Source of the DNA: Cylindrotheca closterium
Lineage: Eukaryota > Bacillariophyta > Bacillariophyceae > Bacillariales > Bacillariaceae
Length of the DNA stretch: 64,000 bases
Reading direction: 5' to 3'
NCBI GenBank assembly: GCA_933822405.4
Contig: CAKOGP040000001.1
Coordinates: 753,083-817,082, forward strand
Part shown: piece after piece, positions 50,807-61,700 of the stretch
Position numbering within the stretch: the stretch's first letter is position 1
Layout of the letters: every line of letters begins with the position of its first letter
The notes under the pieces: generated by a model
What the model was told of the DNA's origin: nothing
Seen by the model: only the letters and a program-made list of their open reading frames with translations
Database searches by the model: none
Position numbers and translations under genes: made by a program

Positions 50807-52219
50807 TTAGAAGGATCCTGTAGCTGCGATACCGCATAGTCGCTTGACGTAATCATAGATCAGAAGTTGAAGGGTGACAATCACACCAACATGGACCATT
50901 CGTGTTTTGAACCCAACAAAAAAGCCACCGATACCTTCGTCACTTTTAAGGATACGCCGGAAAATGTCAGTGGGTCGTTCCTCTCCTTCGCTGGCGTTAA
51001 TTAGACTCAATACCATGTCGCCGGGTTGACTAGTTATGCAAGACATGATGCTTGCGACAATGGCGGAAACAAGTGGGACCGTGAACTTCATTCCGGCAGT
51101 CATTGCCACGTTCTGTGCTCTCATCATTGCATACAAGGAAGTTGTAAAGATGTCAAAAGACACATTCTTTGTAACAGTGTATGGAACTTGCTTCAGAATC
51201 ATAGGATTCAGACCTTTGGCCAATCCTGCAATCCCCTCTCGTCTGAGAATTTCCTGCCCTCCTTTTAGGAAGCCATCGGGGGCAAAATCGGGATCAGCGA
51301 CCATTCGAATCCGAAGAGCCTCCATTGGGCATAGCATGATCGAAGCTGAGAAACCTGACGCTACTCCTGAAATCATGAATGCCAACAACGATGAGTTGAA
51401 GAAACCGATAGATGTTGTGGTTGACAGTCTGGAGAGGACGGACTTGATGATTGGCTTCAGCACTTCGTACACCCCAAACTTTACTGCCCCCTCGATTAGG
51501 TATCCAAAGAAGGTCGGTCCTAGCCCAGACCAAAGAACACCCATGCCTTCTTTCTTGACGAGTCTCCGAGTCGCCTCCAAAACGTCAACACCTACTAGGT
51601 CGGGATCAATTTGTTTCCGAGTCTAGGATCACAGAGGAATGAGATCGAATTCTCGGCAAATTGAAACATAAATGGCTTATCTTCTCAGACTTACCTTAAC
51701 AACGTCAATCGGTGTCGGAATGGCATGTGACACAGCGGCGCAAACGCCACCTGCCAAGAAATACCTCCAGCACCCAGCCGATGCCATGCTTACGAGACTA
51801 AGTAATGCTGCAATTCCAAGACCACCTGAGATGGCCAACAATATCTTGTCCTTCACTGATATGCTGTTGGTGTCTTCTTGGCTTGTACAGGCATGTGGTT
51901 GGACAATTTCTTGCACAATTTCTTGCATCGGCGGGTGTGCGTCGTCACCGAGCTCAGGAGAGGTGCCATCACCTGAGAATAGAGCGGCAGTTCTCAAAGA
52001 AGTAGGACAAGAATCCCTCCGTCGTCCTTCGTAGAATGGGTTTTGGGGAATTCGGATAGCGACTGGATCTAGGCCAACCGACAACCTCGTGTTGAAGCTC
52101 CTTTGAAAGGCATGAGAACTGCTTATGATTGAAGTCAACACTACTATCCTGGTCAACCTCGTTGCTCTCCTGGTGTTGCCCCGAGCATAGCTATTTTTCC
52201 TGTCTGATTGCGAAGTCAT
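50807..52219 (-). CDS. Phosphate-carrier-like SLC25 protein with plastid-type presequence
   Basis: Two exons, 52219-51695 and 51622-50807, with a 72-bp intron (51694-51623; GTAAGT donor, ATCCTAG acceptor, phase 0) that falls inside PIDVVK | TRKQ, the first carrier signature; 446 residues. Three carrier repeats follow: FLAGGVCAAVSHAIPTPID, LCPMEALRIRM, and SQPGDMVLSLIN. LWSGLGPTFFGYLIEGAVKF and LAKGLNPMILKQVPYTVTK match mitochondrial phosphate carriers (PiC/SLC25A3). The first about 140 residues are extra. They open with a signal-like hydrophobic stretch (RIVVLTSIISSSHAF) ending in SHAF-QRS, which resembles the ASAF cleavage motif of diatom plastid presequences. Thus a plastid envelope phosphate or related carrier is suspected; a mitochondrial location is the alternative. 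Confidence 0.8.
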
Positions 52220-52460
52220 TGTTGACTTGGCTATACAATGATAATAGTGCTTTGGTTGAAGTTGGTATCTGCAGAGATAAAACTGACACCAACAATATGT
52301 TTTTGTCAAGCGAAGCATGCCTTCCTTGCCAAAAGCATCTTGTCGAAGCCATGGAACACGTATGCAGATGTGGTTTTCTGGTTCCCATTTTGAAACTAAT
52401 GCAGCTCTTTTTGAAAGTTTGTGTTTTGATTTGTTATGGTTTTTAAAATTAAAATACTCG

Positions 52461-54191
52461 TTAGCTTCCAAAGAAAACACATGTTTTCTTGCACTTCTTC
52501 AAGCCACAGGCATTGCATTTCCCTGTTCCTCCCTTGGTACTGAGTTTTGCTTCCTCCTTCTTCATCTGTTCTTCGGCCTTTTGTTTCTTTTCCTCTTCGA
52601 TTCTCAGCTTTTCAAGCTCTCTCGTTGCATCCATGGCTTCCTTGAATTTCTTTCGCTCTTCTTCTTCCTTCTTTTTTGTTTCTTCCTCCTTCAGGCGCGC
52701 CGCTTCCCTTTCTTCTTCAATTCTCTTTTGCTCTGCTTCAACCTTTGCATTTTCTGCAGCAAGGATCACAGCCTCGGGTACTTGTTGTTCCGACTCCTCT
52801 TGGTATCTGTCACCCAACGCCTTGGTCAAATTGGCAAGTGCCCTCAAGGCTTCATCACGGATTTCTTCAAATTGAACATTTTCAGAAACCTTCTTGAGTT
52901 CTGGAACCAACAGTGGCCCAAAGGGGGCAACGTCGTCAGGGGTTCCGACCAATCGACTCATGTTGGAAATGACAACACAGGCCGAGCGCTTGTGAATGGC
53001 AAGTTTTTCCTTGAGAGCACGTGCTAATACTGGACAAAGAATGGACAAAGCAGGAGCATCGACTGGAACCACAAAGGTGGTTCCCATCAATTCTTGAACA
53101 GCCTTCATGGTGTCGGATGGTTTGCAAATGGCATTGACAACAGCTGGGATGGCAGGTTCGACATCGGCATTGGAACACGTATAACAAACGGCCAAGAGAG
53201 TGGCGGCAGCAGCCTTGGTGACTTGGGCTTTGGTGTCCCAGACTTGATCTGTACAGGCGGGAATAATGGTTGGAAGCAAATTGCAAACTTGCGATCGGGC
53301 GGTGGTGGCGCATTGTGCCAGCAGATCCAAACCGTTTGCTTTGACTCTCCATTCCTTGGATTTGAAGGATTGGAGCAATAGAGGACAGATCAACGATGGG
53401 AAGGCCCAGGGGTTGGCAAGTTGTACCAAAGATGTGGAAGCATCTTCAGCAGCTTCTCGGATCTCACCCGAAGAACTACCGCATTCGTCCAGAGCCGCCG
53501 CCAAGAAGGCTCCGACAACATATGGTTCTGCCTTTTTGCCTAGAATTTCGCAAAAGGCTCGAATCAACAACAACGAACCTTCTCTTGCGGTCGCGGGTGT
53601 GGTCTTGCCACGTTTGGAATCGGTCCCCATACTACCCCCTGCTATTGACGACTCCAGAGTATCAGCAGTATTATCCAAACTTGTTAGACTCAAGGCAGAC
53701 GCACTGGCTTTGAGTCCAGATGTACTTTCTTCGCTCGTCCCAAAAATGGTGGCAATTCCTTCCGGAAACAGCATTAGTTGCATTTGATTAATCACTTCGC
53801 AGTCTTTCAATACAAATTTAACTCCCAACTCTTTGGCAGCAATCGCAACATCAGCAGCTGCATTGCCTCTGTCTCTGGTGGTACTTGCGGCGCGTGGTTT
53901 GCTCGAGCCGACGAGTGATGGAGATTCTCCCATGGCTTGACGACACAAGTCTGTGACTTTTTGCTTTTGTGCATTCTTATCGAGTCCCTTCAATTCGGCG
54001 ATGGCAGCAGGTGTGGCTAGTGCACTAGGCTTCAGCAAAACAATCTGCTTCTTCTTTCCAGCGGCGGCCTTTTTCTTGGGGCCACCCTTGGCCCCGCGGC
54101 CAATGCCAATTTTGGTAGTCTTGGCAGCGACCTTTCTGGGCGCCCCCGAGGATGCAACTTTGATCTTGGTGTTGGCATTGATGGAAGCCAT
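52461..54191 (-). CDS. EF3-like HEAT-repeat protein without ABC domains
   Basis: 576 residues from ATG 54191 (MASINANTKI). The basic N-terminus (GPKKKAAAGKKK) is followed by HEAT repeats from about residue 190 to 440: EIREAAEDASTSLVQLANPW, WRVKANGLDLLAQCATTA, DQVWDTKAQVTKAAAATLL, ELMGTTFVVPVDAPALSILC and AIHKRSACVVISNMSRL. These correspond to the HEAT domain of fungal translation elongation factor 3. The two ABC cassettes and chromodomain of EF3 are absent; instead a Glu/Lys-rich coiled coil (about 450-555) and a short Cys motif (CNACGLKKCKKTC) end the protein. Stop codon is in frame, so this is not a truncated copy in the window. Role probably ribosome-related, by homology only. Confidence 0.75.
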   Translation of the reverse strand: MASINANTKIKVASSGAPRKVAAKTTKIGIGRGAKGGPKKKAAAGKKKQIVLLKPSALATPAAIAELKGLDKNAQKQKVTDLCRQAMGESPSLVGSSKPRAASTTRDRGNAAADVAIAAKELGVKFVLKDCEVINQMQLMLFPEGIATIFGTSEESTSGLKASASALSLTSLDNTADTLESSIAGGSMGTDSKRGKTTPATAREGSLLLIRAFCEILGKKAEPYVVGAFLAAALDECGSSSGEIREAAEDASTSLVQLANPWAFPSLICPLLLQSFKSKEWRVKANGLDLLAQCATTARSQVCNLLPTIIPACTDQVWDTKAQVTKAAAATLLAVCYTCSNADVEPAIPAVVNAICKPSDTMKAVQELMGTTFVVPVDAPALSILCPVLARALKEKLAIHKRSACVVISNMSRLVGTPDDVAPFGPLLVPELKKVSENVQFEEIRDEALRALANLTKALGDRYQEESEQQVPEAVILAAENAKVEAEQKRIEEEREAARLKEEETKKKEEEERKKFKEAMDATRELEKLRIEEEKKQKAEEQMKKEEAKLSTKGGTGKCNACGLKKCKKTCVFFGS

Positions 54192-54792
54192 TGTATTATT
54201 GTTCAAGTAATAAATGTATGTAATATGAATATCCAAACTAGGTATGAAGGATAGGAGCAAGACTTTTTTGCAATAATGGAACCGAACAAAAGAAAAAACC
54301 GTGGATGAGTGAATTCTGCCTTTGATGGATGGGTCGAGGTTTTCGTTTTCCAATTTTAATTTTTCGAATGCATGGAGTTGCGTTGGACCACGTACACTTT
54401 TCTCATGAGCAAAGGACAGACCTTCGGTACAAAGGCCAGACCAGACGTCCAAAAAACGATGACGCCAAAAAAAGGGGCAGTATAGAAATTTAGCCAAAAC
54501 TGCGTCAGCAAGTGGGGAGGCACCGCAGAACAAGTGTCGTGTTCTCCACACCCCCAAACACGACGACGTAGCCTGCAAATCTGCGCCACGTGATTTTCGG
54601 TGGTTTCCCTCACTTAGGACTACAGAGCAAAGAACAAGCACAGAAGTTGTCAAAACTGTGGTTTTCAGTCAAGCCTTCAACGTTTCACATCCTCCCCACA
54701 TTCTTCGCACAAGATTCCCGTTGCATCACCATTCTCAATTCACTATCACTCACTCCTGACGAACTACTCACATCGTCCCAGCAACAAGGGCA
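54192..54792. promoter_or_regulatory. Divergent promoter interval EF3-like / RVSF protein genes
   Basis: 601 bp between divergent start codons. No element or further gene identified; the short frames inside lack family features. Confidence 0.4.
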
Positions 54793-55533
54793 ATGAAAGG
54801 TGGAGGATTCATTGAGGAAAAGGCAATGATCACAACCCGAATACATCCACTTAACGCTTTTCGAACGGTACCGCCACCTTCAAAACCACTGTTGCGAAAA
54901 AGGGTATCATTTGAAGCCGATGCAACTGCAATTCCACACTGTTGTGGCCGATCCAATGAAGATATAAAGACGTGCTGGTACTCCAAGAGAGAGCTGGCAA
55001 TAGGATGTAGAGAAGCCAAACAAACAATTGCGCTGATACAGTCTGTGAATGGAAACTGGAACTCGATTGATCACTCGCGAATATGCATCATCGGATTGGA
55101 GAAGTTTCACGGCAAGAAGGAGCGAGACGCCAACAAGAAATTGCTAATAAAGTCCGTGCTGATACGGCAAGAAATGAACAAAAACCTCGGCCTGATACAA
55201 GAAAAAACCAACGGGCTGAAAGAGATTTCCACCATGATCTCTGCCTCCTTCAAGGAGTACGCTCGATGGCAAGCGGCAATGCACATGGTGCACGCATATG
55301 GAAGTCAACCCTCATCCTGTGCGCCACCGCCACCGCCATCAACACAATTATCATCCGTGAATTGTAACGATAAACGATTGCGGATTGATCTCACCACTGC
55401 ACAAACAACCAAGAATCATCAGCCTACTATGGCACCACCCATGAATAATAATACGCCAAAACCGCTGATACAAACGCTAGAGGGATGTACAAATACTACA
55501 AATACAAAGCGAATAAAGAGATACCACAGATGA
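54793..55533 (+). CDS. Small basic protein with RVSF motif, unknown
   Basis: 246 residues, no intron, start ATG 54793 (MKGGGFIEEKAM). A KRVSFEADATAIPHC segment precedes EDIKTCWYSKRELAIGCRE. The order of a V-[SR]-F strand, then DI-x-x-x-WYS-x-x-E, then an R/K-x-x-[IL] helix and a GLEKF end recurs in many uncharacterised diatom proteins. RVSF fits the PP1-docking consensus, though it is short and could be coincidental. The C-terminal third is Pro/Thr/Asn-rich and disordered, ending in a basic cluster (KRIKRYHR). Function unknown. Confidence 0.7.
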   Translation: MKGGGFIEEKAMITTRIHPLNAFRTVPPPSKPLLRKRVSFEADATAIPHCCGRSNEDIKTCWYSKRELAIGCREAKQTIALIQSVNGNWNSIDHSRICIIGLEKFHGKKERDANKKLLIKSVLIRQEMNKNLGLIQEKTNGLKEISTMISASFKEYARWQAAMHMVHAYGSQPSSCAPPPPPSTQLSSVNCNDKRLRIDLTTAQTTKNHQPTMAPPMNNNTPKPLIQTLEGCTNTTNTKRIKRYHR

Positions 55534-56189
55534 TGAAGGTCACTACTGTATATAAAAGACCATTTATCCATCTAGTATAGCCTATTCCTCATGATTATTA
55601 TTGTTGTAGATAGACTCTTCTAAAAGGTAAACAGGTAGAAGGGCTATACGCTACGGGTACCGGTAGGAGTCAAAGTAATACGTCATGGCGTCGTCAATCC
55701 CGTCAGTCCCCACAGGTCTATCTTATCATTGTTCTCCGAGCGCGGTGCAGCGATCAAGTATCCGATCAAGTATCCGTTGGAGCGGAATTTTTTTTTGAAT
55801 TGGTTTCTATTTCATTAACTCGTGACCCTTGTGCCTATATATCTCTCGGATAGTAGCTGGTATCAAAGTCCCAACTTCTTTCTCTTCCTTCAACAGCAAG
55901 TTGAACATGCATGATCACTGAGGACTACTGTGCCTGAACGCAGGGTACCGGGTACCAGCACTACTTGCGGTTGTCCCACTACAGTAGCGCAGACTTTAGT
56001 TGTTCTCTCTTCCTGCAAACTCAACCACAATCGCCAAAACTCTTTTGGAGCTGATTGTGGACCCTGTGCATTACGAATTCATACTTGCTCGGTCCCAGCA
56101 TTGCGTAGGCCAAAGTTCCTTTATTATTTTAAAATATTGCTTGCTTGTTATCATACTATTATAAATCTCAGCATAATAAAATTGGACTT
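55534..56189. other. Intergenic, convergent; possible transposon remnants
   Basis: 656 bp between the 3' ends of the RVSF protein gene (+) and eRF3 (-). Contains a 12-bp tandem repeat (CGATCAAGTATC at 55749-55760 and 55761-55772) and TGGTATCAAAG at about 55860, similar in its first 8 bases to the copia-type primer-binding site. Palindromic GGTACCGGGTACC at about 55945-55957. No gene supported. Confidence 0.4.
55749..55772. repeat. 12-bp tandem direct repeat
   Basis: CGATCAAGTATC occurs twice head to tail in non-coding DNA. Confidence 0.85.
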
Positions 56190-58037
56190 TTAATCCTTCT
56201 TTGGCGGAAGCTTCGTAATCTTACCAATAGCAATGGTCTTTCCCTCTGTTCGAAGAGTGAATCGGCCCAAGAATGGCATAGTTTCAAAGGTTTCCACTGG
56301 AGCCGATCGATCTAGTTCTAGCATGCACACGCATTGCATGCCTTCACTGGCAAATCGAGCGCCCTTCACGACGATGCCCTTGTTGTTGGTGGTCTCAAAA
56401 ATCTTCGTGACCGTACATTCTTCTTCACAACAGTGGGCGTGGAATACGGCTTGGAAACCAGCCGTCAAGATGCGATTGTTGTCAGGCATGTCTGTCACAG
56501 CAATCTTACAGATAATCTTGTCGACGGCACGGCATGGAGGATCCGAGCAAATAACAAACCCTTTTCGGCAATCTTCCAATCCCGCTCCATTCAGTTTCAC
56601 TAGAACATTCTCACCGGGACGAGCTCCCGAGACTGGATCTTCATTCGCCCATACACCATCGACCTTGTATTGATTCCCTGTTGGCATCAGAGTAACCATC
56701 ATACCAGGTCGGACAATTCCACTTTCGACCTTCCCCATGGCAATAGTACCACGGTCGTTATATCTTTCCAAAACTGGAATACGAAGAGGAGCAGAGGGGT
56801 CACGATCCTTGATTTGTAAAGTATCGAATAGGTCTAAAAGTGTGGGGGCAGTAGTGTTGTTGGCTCCTTCGTTCCAACATTTCTTCCACCAAGGACAATC
56901 TGATTCTGAAACTTCATCCTTGACATTAGCACCATTCAATCCAGAGATTGGAAGGAACTTGACTTCTCTTTTGATGACAAACCCACAGCGCTTCAAGTAA
57001 GGGCGAATCGTGGTGACACATTCATCATAACGATCCTTGGACCAGTTCACAGTAGGGTCGTCCATCTTGTTGACTACCACTACCAAATAAGTAACACCCA
57101 ATGTCTTGGCCAACATGGCGTGTTCACGAGTTTGACCTCCACGGTCGAATCCGGCTTCAAACTCTCCCTTACGAGCTGATACCACCAAGACACCAACATC
57201 GGCTTGACTGGCGCCCATAATCATGTTTGGGACATAGTTCTTGTGTCCGGGAGCATCCATAATGGTGTATCGCTTATCAGATGTTTCAAAATGGGCCTTT
57301 CCAACTTCCACAGTCTTTCCCTTGGCACGTTCTTCCTCATTGGTATCCATGATAAAGGCCAGAAACCAGGATTCTCGATTTCGTTCCTTGGCTTCCTTTT
57401 CATAACGCTCAATGGTTCGTTTGTCGACATTCTCGGTCAAGTACAAGATATTTCCCGACAATGTCGACTTTCCAGCATCAACGTGACCAATGAATACCAG
57501 GTTCAAGTGCTCTCTTGGATCCCCCTCCTGCAAGCTTGCTGGATCCACTTCTTCTCGTTCCTCGTCATCATCGTCATCATCGTCATCATCATCATCGTAA
57601 TCTTCTTTTGGTGCAGGTTTTGGTTTTGGTTTTTCATCAATTTTCATTTTTTCATCCACTTGCTTGGCTAGATCACCGTCCGTTGACTTTTCCTTTTCCC
57701 AGTCATCCGTCTCCATGGCATCACCACCACCATCTCCAGAAGCCAAGATAGCTACGACTTCGGGGTATTTTGTCAGTGAATCCGGATTATTGATCATTTT
57801 CAAAGCACGTGCCCTGTCTCCTTCGGCAATCTTCAAGACCACCTGCCAAAGAGGGTCCTTCTCATCGATATCGGAAGCAGTGGAATCTTGATGGGCAGGA
57901 GGAGCCGGGGCGGGTTCCGGTGCTGGAGCAGGTGCGGCTGCTGGTGACGGTGTGGCTACAGTGAAACTAGGAGTACCTCCTGGCGTCCAGGAAGCAGCCC
58001 CAGCGTTGGGTTTCCATTCTGGCGCTCCGGCGTTCAT
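56190..58037 (-). CDS. eRF3: Eukaryotic release factor eRF3 (SUP35/GSPT1)
   Basis: Translation-termination GTPase that works with eRF1. 615 residues, start ATG 58037 (MNAGAPEWKP). The N-terminal NAGAPEWKPNAGAASWTPGG recalls PAM2 motifs that bind poly(A)-binding protein; a Pro/Ala stretch, a Lys/Glu region and an Asp run (about 148-158) follow. The G domain has GHVDAGKST (184-192), DAPGHKNY, NKMDD and SGLNG, and the eRF3-specific GEFEAGFDRGGQTREHAML. Domains 2-3 follow up to GRFTLRTEGKTIAIGKITKL. The N-terminus is not Gln/Asn-rich, so no prion-type domain. HBS1 is the main alternative but is less like this in the FDRGGQTREH region and C-terminus. A probable 5' UTR intron lies upstream. Confidence 0.92.
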   Translation of the reverse strand: MNAGAPEWKPNAGAASWTPGGTPSFTVATPSPAAAPAPAPEPAPAPPAHQDSTASDIDEKDPLWQVVLKIAEGDRARALKMINNPDSLTKYPEVVAILASGDGGGDAMETDDWEKEKSTDGDLAKQVDEKMKIDEKPKPKPAPKEDYDDDDDDDDDDDEEREEVDPASLQEGDPREHLNLVFIGHVDAGKSTLSGNILYLTENVDKRTIERYEKEAKERNRESWFLAFIMDTNEEERAKGKTVEVGKAHFETSDKRYTIMDAPGHKNYVPNMIMGASQADVGVLVVSARKGEFEAGFDRGGQTREHAMLAKTLGVTYLVVVVNKMDDPTVNWSKDRYDECVTTIRPYLKRCGFVIKREVKFLPISGLNGANVKDEVSESDCPWWKKCWNEGANNTTAPTLLDLFDTLQIKDRDPSAPLRIPVLERYNDRGTIAMGKVESGIVRPGMMVTLMPTGNQYKVDGVWANEDPVSGARPGENVLVKLNGAGLEDCRKGFVICSDPPCRAVDKIICKIAVTDMPDNNRILTAGFQAVFHAHCCEEECTVTKIFETTNNKGIVVKGARFASEGMQCVCMLELDRSAPVETFETMPFLGRFTLRTEGKTIAIGKITKLPPKKD

Positions 58038-58770
58038 TTGGTCTGATTGATTCTGCAATTGTAATTACGATGGTATTGGAGAGTAAAGGTTTTGTTTGTT
58101 AGACAGAACAGGGATCAGAACGAATAAGATGTTTGTGTAAATGTGTGTGTGAAAAGCCACAAAAGTTCACAGAAAGCGATGCAAATATCCTCGACGAAAT
58201 ACAATATACGTTCTAGCCAAAGGTCAACAAGACAGCAAGATCTTACCTGCAGATTTGAGCAGGTTTGGTTTACAAGAACAAGTAGGTTGTTCTAGTAGGC
58301 TATTACTGGTATTCCAAGGATGATACCAAAACCAATAAACACACCCAGTGCAAGTTTGCAAGAAATGAGCATCCGTCCTCCCTCCGGTCTACATACGAGT
58401 GGCCTACCACGAGATTCGATACGAAGGCCCCTTCGTTGGCTCTTACTTCTCAAGCCGCTCAAGCCATGAAAACCTATGAGAGCTGGCGGAGCACAGACAG
58501 ACAAAAATATAGAATCGTATTGGTCAATTCACAATAATGGACGACTCGTAGGAGCCAGCCGGCTTGCGCTCAACTGTCCCACTTTCTTTTTTCAAACAAA
58601 TGCAAGACGTTCAGTTGTGTGATTGTACTGTATGTGAACAAGAGACCAACCAAAACTAACAACGACGCAACAGTGGAGGTTGTCTGGAACACCAACATTA
58701 CATCCATCGATTCGTGTTTCAGGTCCATCTCGTAGTTGTTGGAAGAATCAAATCTGGCAGCAGCAGCAAG
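58038..58770. promoter_or_regulatory. Divergent promoter interval eRF3 / PH-PDZ gene
   Basis: 733 bp between divergent starts, including the probable 5' UTR intron. Two minus-strand frames with hydrophobic stretches lie here; neither makes a convincing gene. Confidence 0.45.
58053..58246 (-). other. Probable 5' UTR intron of eRF3
   Basis: On the minus strand a GTAAGA donor (58246-58241) and an AATTGCAG acceptor (ending 58053) frame 194 bp just upstream of the ATG at 58037. No coding capacity is expected upstream. Splicing not proven. Confidence 0.5.
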
Positions 58771-61700
58771 ATGAATCACGAATCATCATCAACGTCAGCT
58801 GCTTCTCCCAGCGCTAGAAGACCACAACAACACAACTTGTCCAACCAAGGTCGACAGAATCATCAACATCATCAGCATGGATCAGTTGTAAGACATACGC
58901 CACCTTCAGCGTATCCTCCGCCATCGTCCGCACGGACACCAAGGTCGCATGTTCGATATTCTGGCAATCACACACAACAATATTCATCACCTTCCAATCC
59001 CTATTACGGGTCTCCTTTTTCTTCCACACCGCCGCCTGCTAGCGCACGAAAACCAAGAGGGTCGCCACAACATACAACGCCGCGGCACAATCTACTGGAT
59101 CGACAGGATTTTGATTCTCCGTTCATGTCACCTTCCGCTATAAATTCAATATCATCACCACAGAAATCAAGGCATCGGCCAGAACCATTGGTATTGGACC
59201 CCAGTACACCATCCTTTTCGACTCCTCCATCATCAGCAGCAACAGCAACCAATGCGACATCGAAACATCGTACACAATCCATTAGCCGAAGAAATAGTAG
59301 TGGCAGCAGTCATCGCAACGATAACAACAACAACTCCTCGGTTCCTGTGGTGAGCAAGCTGTTTCAGGCTGCCACCAAGGGCATGTCATCGTCGTCGTCT
59401 CCGGCTCGACCACACGGCAATTTGCACACGACACCCGCTGCTACGCAAGAATCATCTGCTGAACCAGCTTCCATCATGGCTCGGACGTCCTCTCAGGCTG
59501 GTTTCTTGCACAAATTGGGACGAAATATTCCCGAATTCAAACGGAGGTTTTTCGTATTGAAACCGGAAACTCGGCTGTATTATTATTTGTCTCCCAATGA
59601 TACCGAACCAAGAGGCAAGATTGATTTGGAGGGGAGTCGGATTGAACCACTGGAAGAATTGCCGGATGGTCGGTTTCGGTTTGCTGTAATCTCGGAAGAT
59701 TTTCATTATGGGGAAAGTCGGATAGTCTTGGAGTCGAGAAGCAAAGAAGTGGGATTGGAATGGATGAAGGGACTGAAAAATGAACGTGTCTCTGCATTGA
59801 AGGAAAATGTAGATCAATTGCATGGTGAGAAAAGGGCACTCAAGAATGTTATTCAAGATTTAGAAAAGCAGATTGACAATTTTCGAATGATGGAAAAAGA
59901 TCGGGATGGTGCATTGGAAGACGCCCGTAACTGGAAGGAAAAATTCTTGGCTCTTGACGAAGCGATACGAGGATTGACCCAATTTGTACGCAAACCACCA
60001 GTGATTCCAAAGATGAAGCGGAAAACATCAGACGACGAGTTATCCAGCAATGATGATGATGATGAGGAGGAGGAACATGTGCTGGAAGAGGAGAAAAAGG
60101 TCGAGCATGCAGAGGAAACCACAGATCCACCAGCAGATGCCAACGATGTCACCGTCATTACGAGGAATCATAATGACATGAAGGAGAGCTCTGAGGAACT
60201 TGATTTTTCTGACATGGAAAAGTTGAAAGATGTACCTGGAACGTATTTTTCTAGTCTTTCCAATGCCTGCCAGCAGCAACGAGAACTGTTCCGATTGGCG
60301 TCGATTGAAGCTGCAACCGCAGTCGAAGATGTTTTGGAGTCTAATGAACGGGTGGAAGCAATAGGAAAGCGTATGGAGAAGGCGGAAAAGCATCTCACCA
60401 AGTTATGGGAAGAAAATTGTTCCATTCGAAAGAATCTCAGACAACGAAAGCAGGAAAAAAAGCTTTTGGTGAAGGAAGTAAAATCACTCCAGCAAGCCAA
60501 TAAAGAATTGGAAGACAGAGCACTCCGTACTCCCATCGCCAATCGTTATTCGCCATCTTATGACGCTAATGCCCATTCGAATGGCATTGGAAATGAAGGA
60601 GAGCGTTTGCTGAATGAGTTGGAAGATCATGTCTCCTCCAGTATTCGTCTCCATGAACGTTTGGTGGCTGGAAGTGTGTTGGACAATGTCGATGCCATGG
60701 CTCTGGACAACAGCGTCGAAGTTACCGAGATTGCCTTTTCGAGCTCTCCCGACAAGCTGAGTATTGCCGCGACTGCAACTGAAGACAGTGAAGCACCTTC
60801 AAAACAAGAGAAAGAAGTCAATCCGAATACTCCAGGTGCAAGTTCCAGGCTACAGTCTCTCTTTGACGACGATGAGTCGGAACTGGAAAGCGAAAGCGAG
60901 ATTGCTGGAGGTGATGGCGATGGTTTGAACGAGTACGAGTCGGTCGCCCCAACTGTATCTTCTGCTGGAGCCACCATGGGTGAAATTACTGAATTGATTC
61001 TACCCGAAATGGAATCTCCAGGCAGAGCAATGTCCCCGCTGCGCCAGAATCCAGTGCTGAAATTGGATGCTGATGATGAAGACGATGTCTCCCACATGGG
61101 ATCCACCAACTCGGATGGACCAAGGTCAAAGGTCACTCACAATGGTCAAGCAACGTCGAGATTGGTCTGTCCTCTTGCAGATGTGGTGGAAAGCAAGACT
61201 GCGGCAAAGTCGGAGACGGGCGAGTTCAATGTCTATCACATCTCCTTTTATTCGAAAAAGATTGGGATCCAATTTCAAAAGGCGCCTCCAGCTCCCAAGA
61301 AATCTCGCGGGCTTCTCACGGATGCCATGACTGCCGACTTGGACGACAAGACCAGTGGTTCTGGAAAGACGGCTGCAGAGCTGACCACAATTGCATCCAT
61401 TCATTCTTCAGTCGCCTCTGGTAGTAACAAGGAAGGCGATGTTTGTGTGATTGCTGATCCCAAGGATATTGTTCTTGTGTGCGGTTTTGAAGGATTTGAC
61501 GACTCCAATGCTAACCAACGACCCAAGCTCGGTGCTCGTCTTGTCGCTTTTGATGGCATATCTGTAGAAGTTGGACCATGGACATTTGACAGCATCCGGA
61601 AGGGTATCCAGGCTCGTGGAAGGCCGCTGACCTTAAGCTTCCGAAACGACTTCCTTACCACAGAGCAACGAGCAGTCCTAACCAAAGCTGTCGGGGATAT

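Noticed and set aside
50807..58037. Co-regulated translation cluster (carrier, EF3-like, eRF3)
   Set aside because: Orientation and spacing are those of independent eukaryotic genes; nothing in the sequence links their regulation.
58292..58779. Two minus-strand frames with single hydrophobic segments
   Set aside because: The first lacks an ATG except just before its hydrophobic end. The second overlaps the start of the PH-PDZ gene. No splice joins them convincingly.
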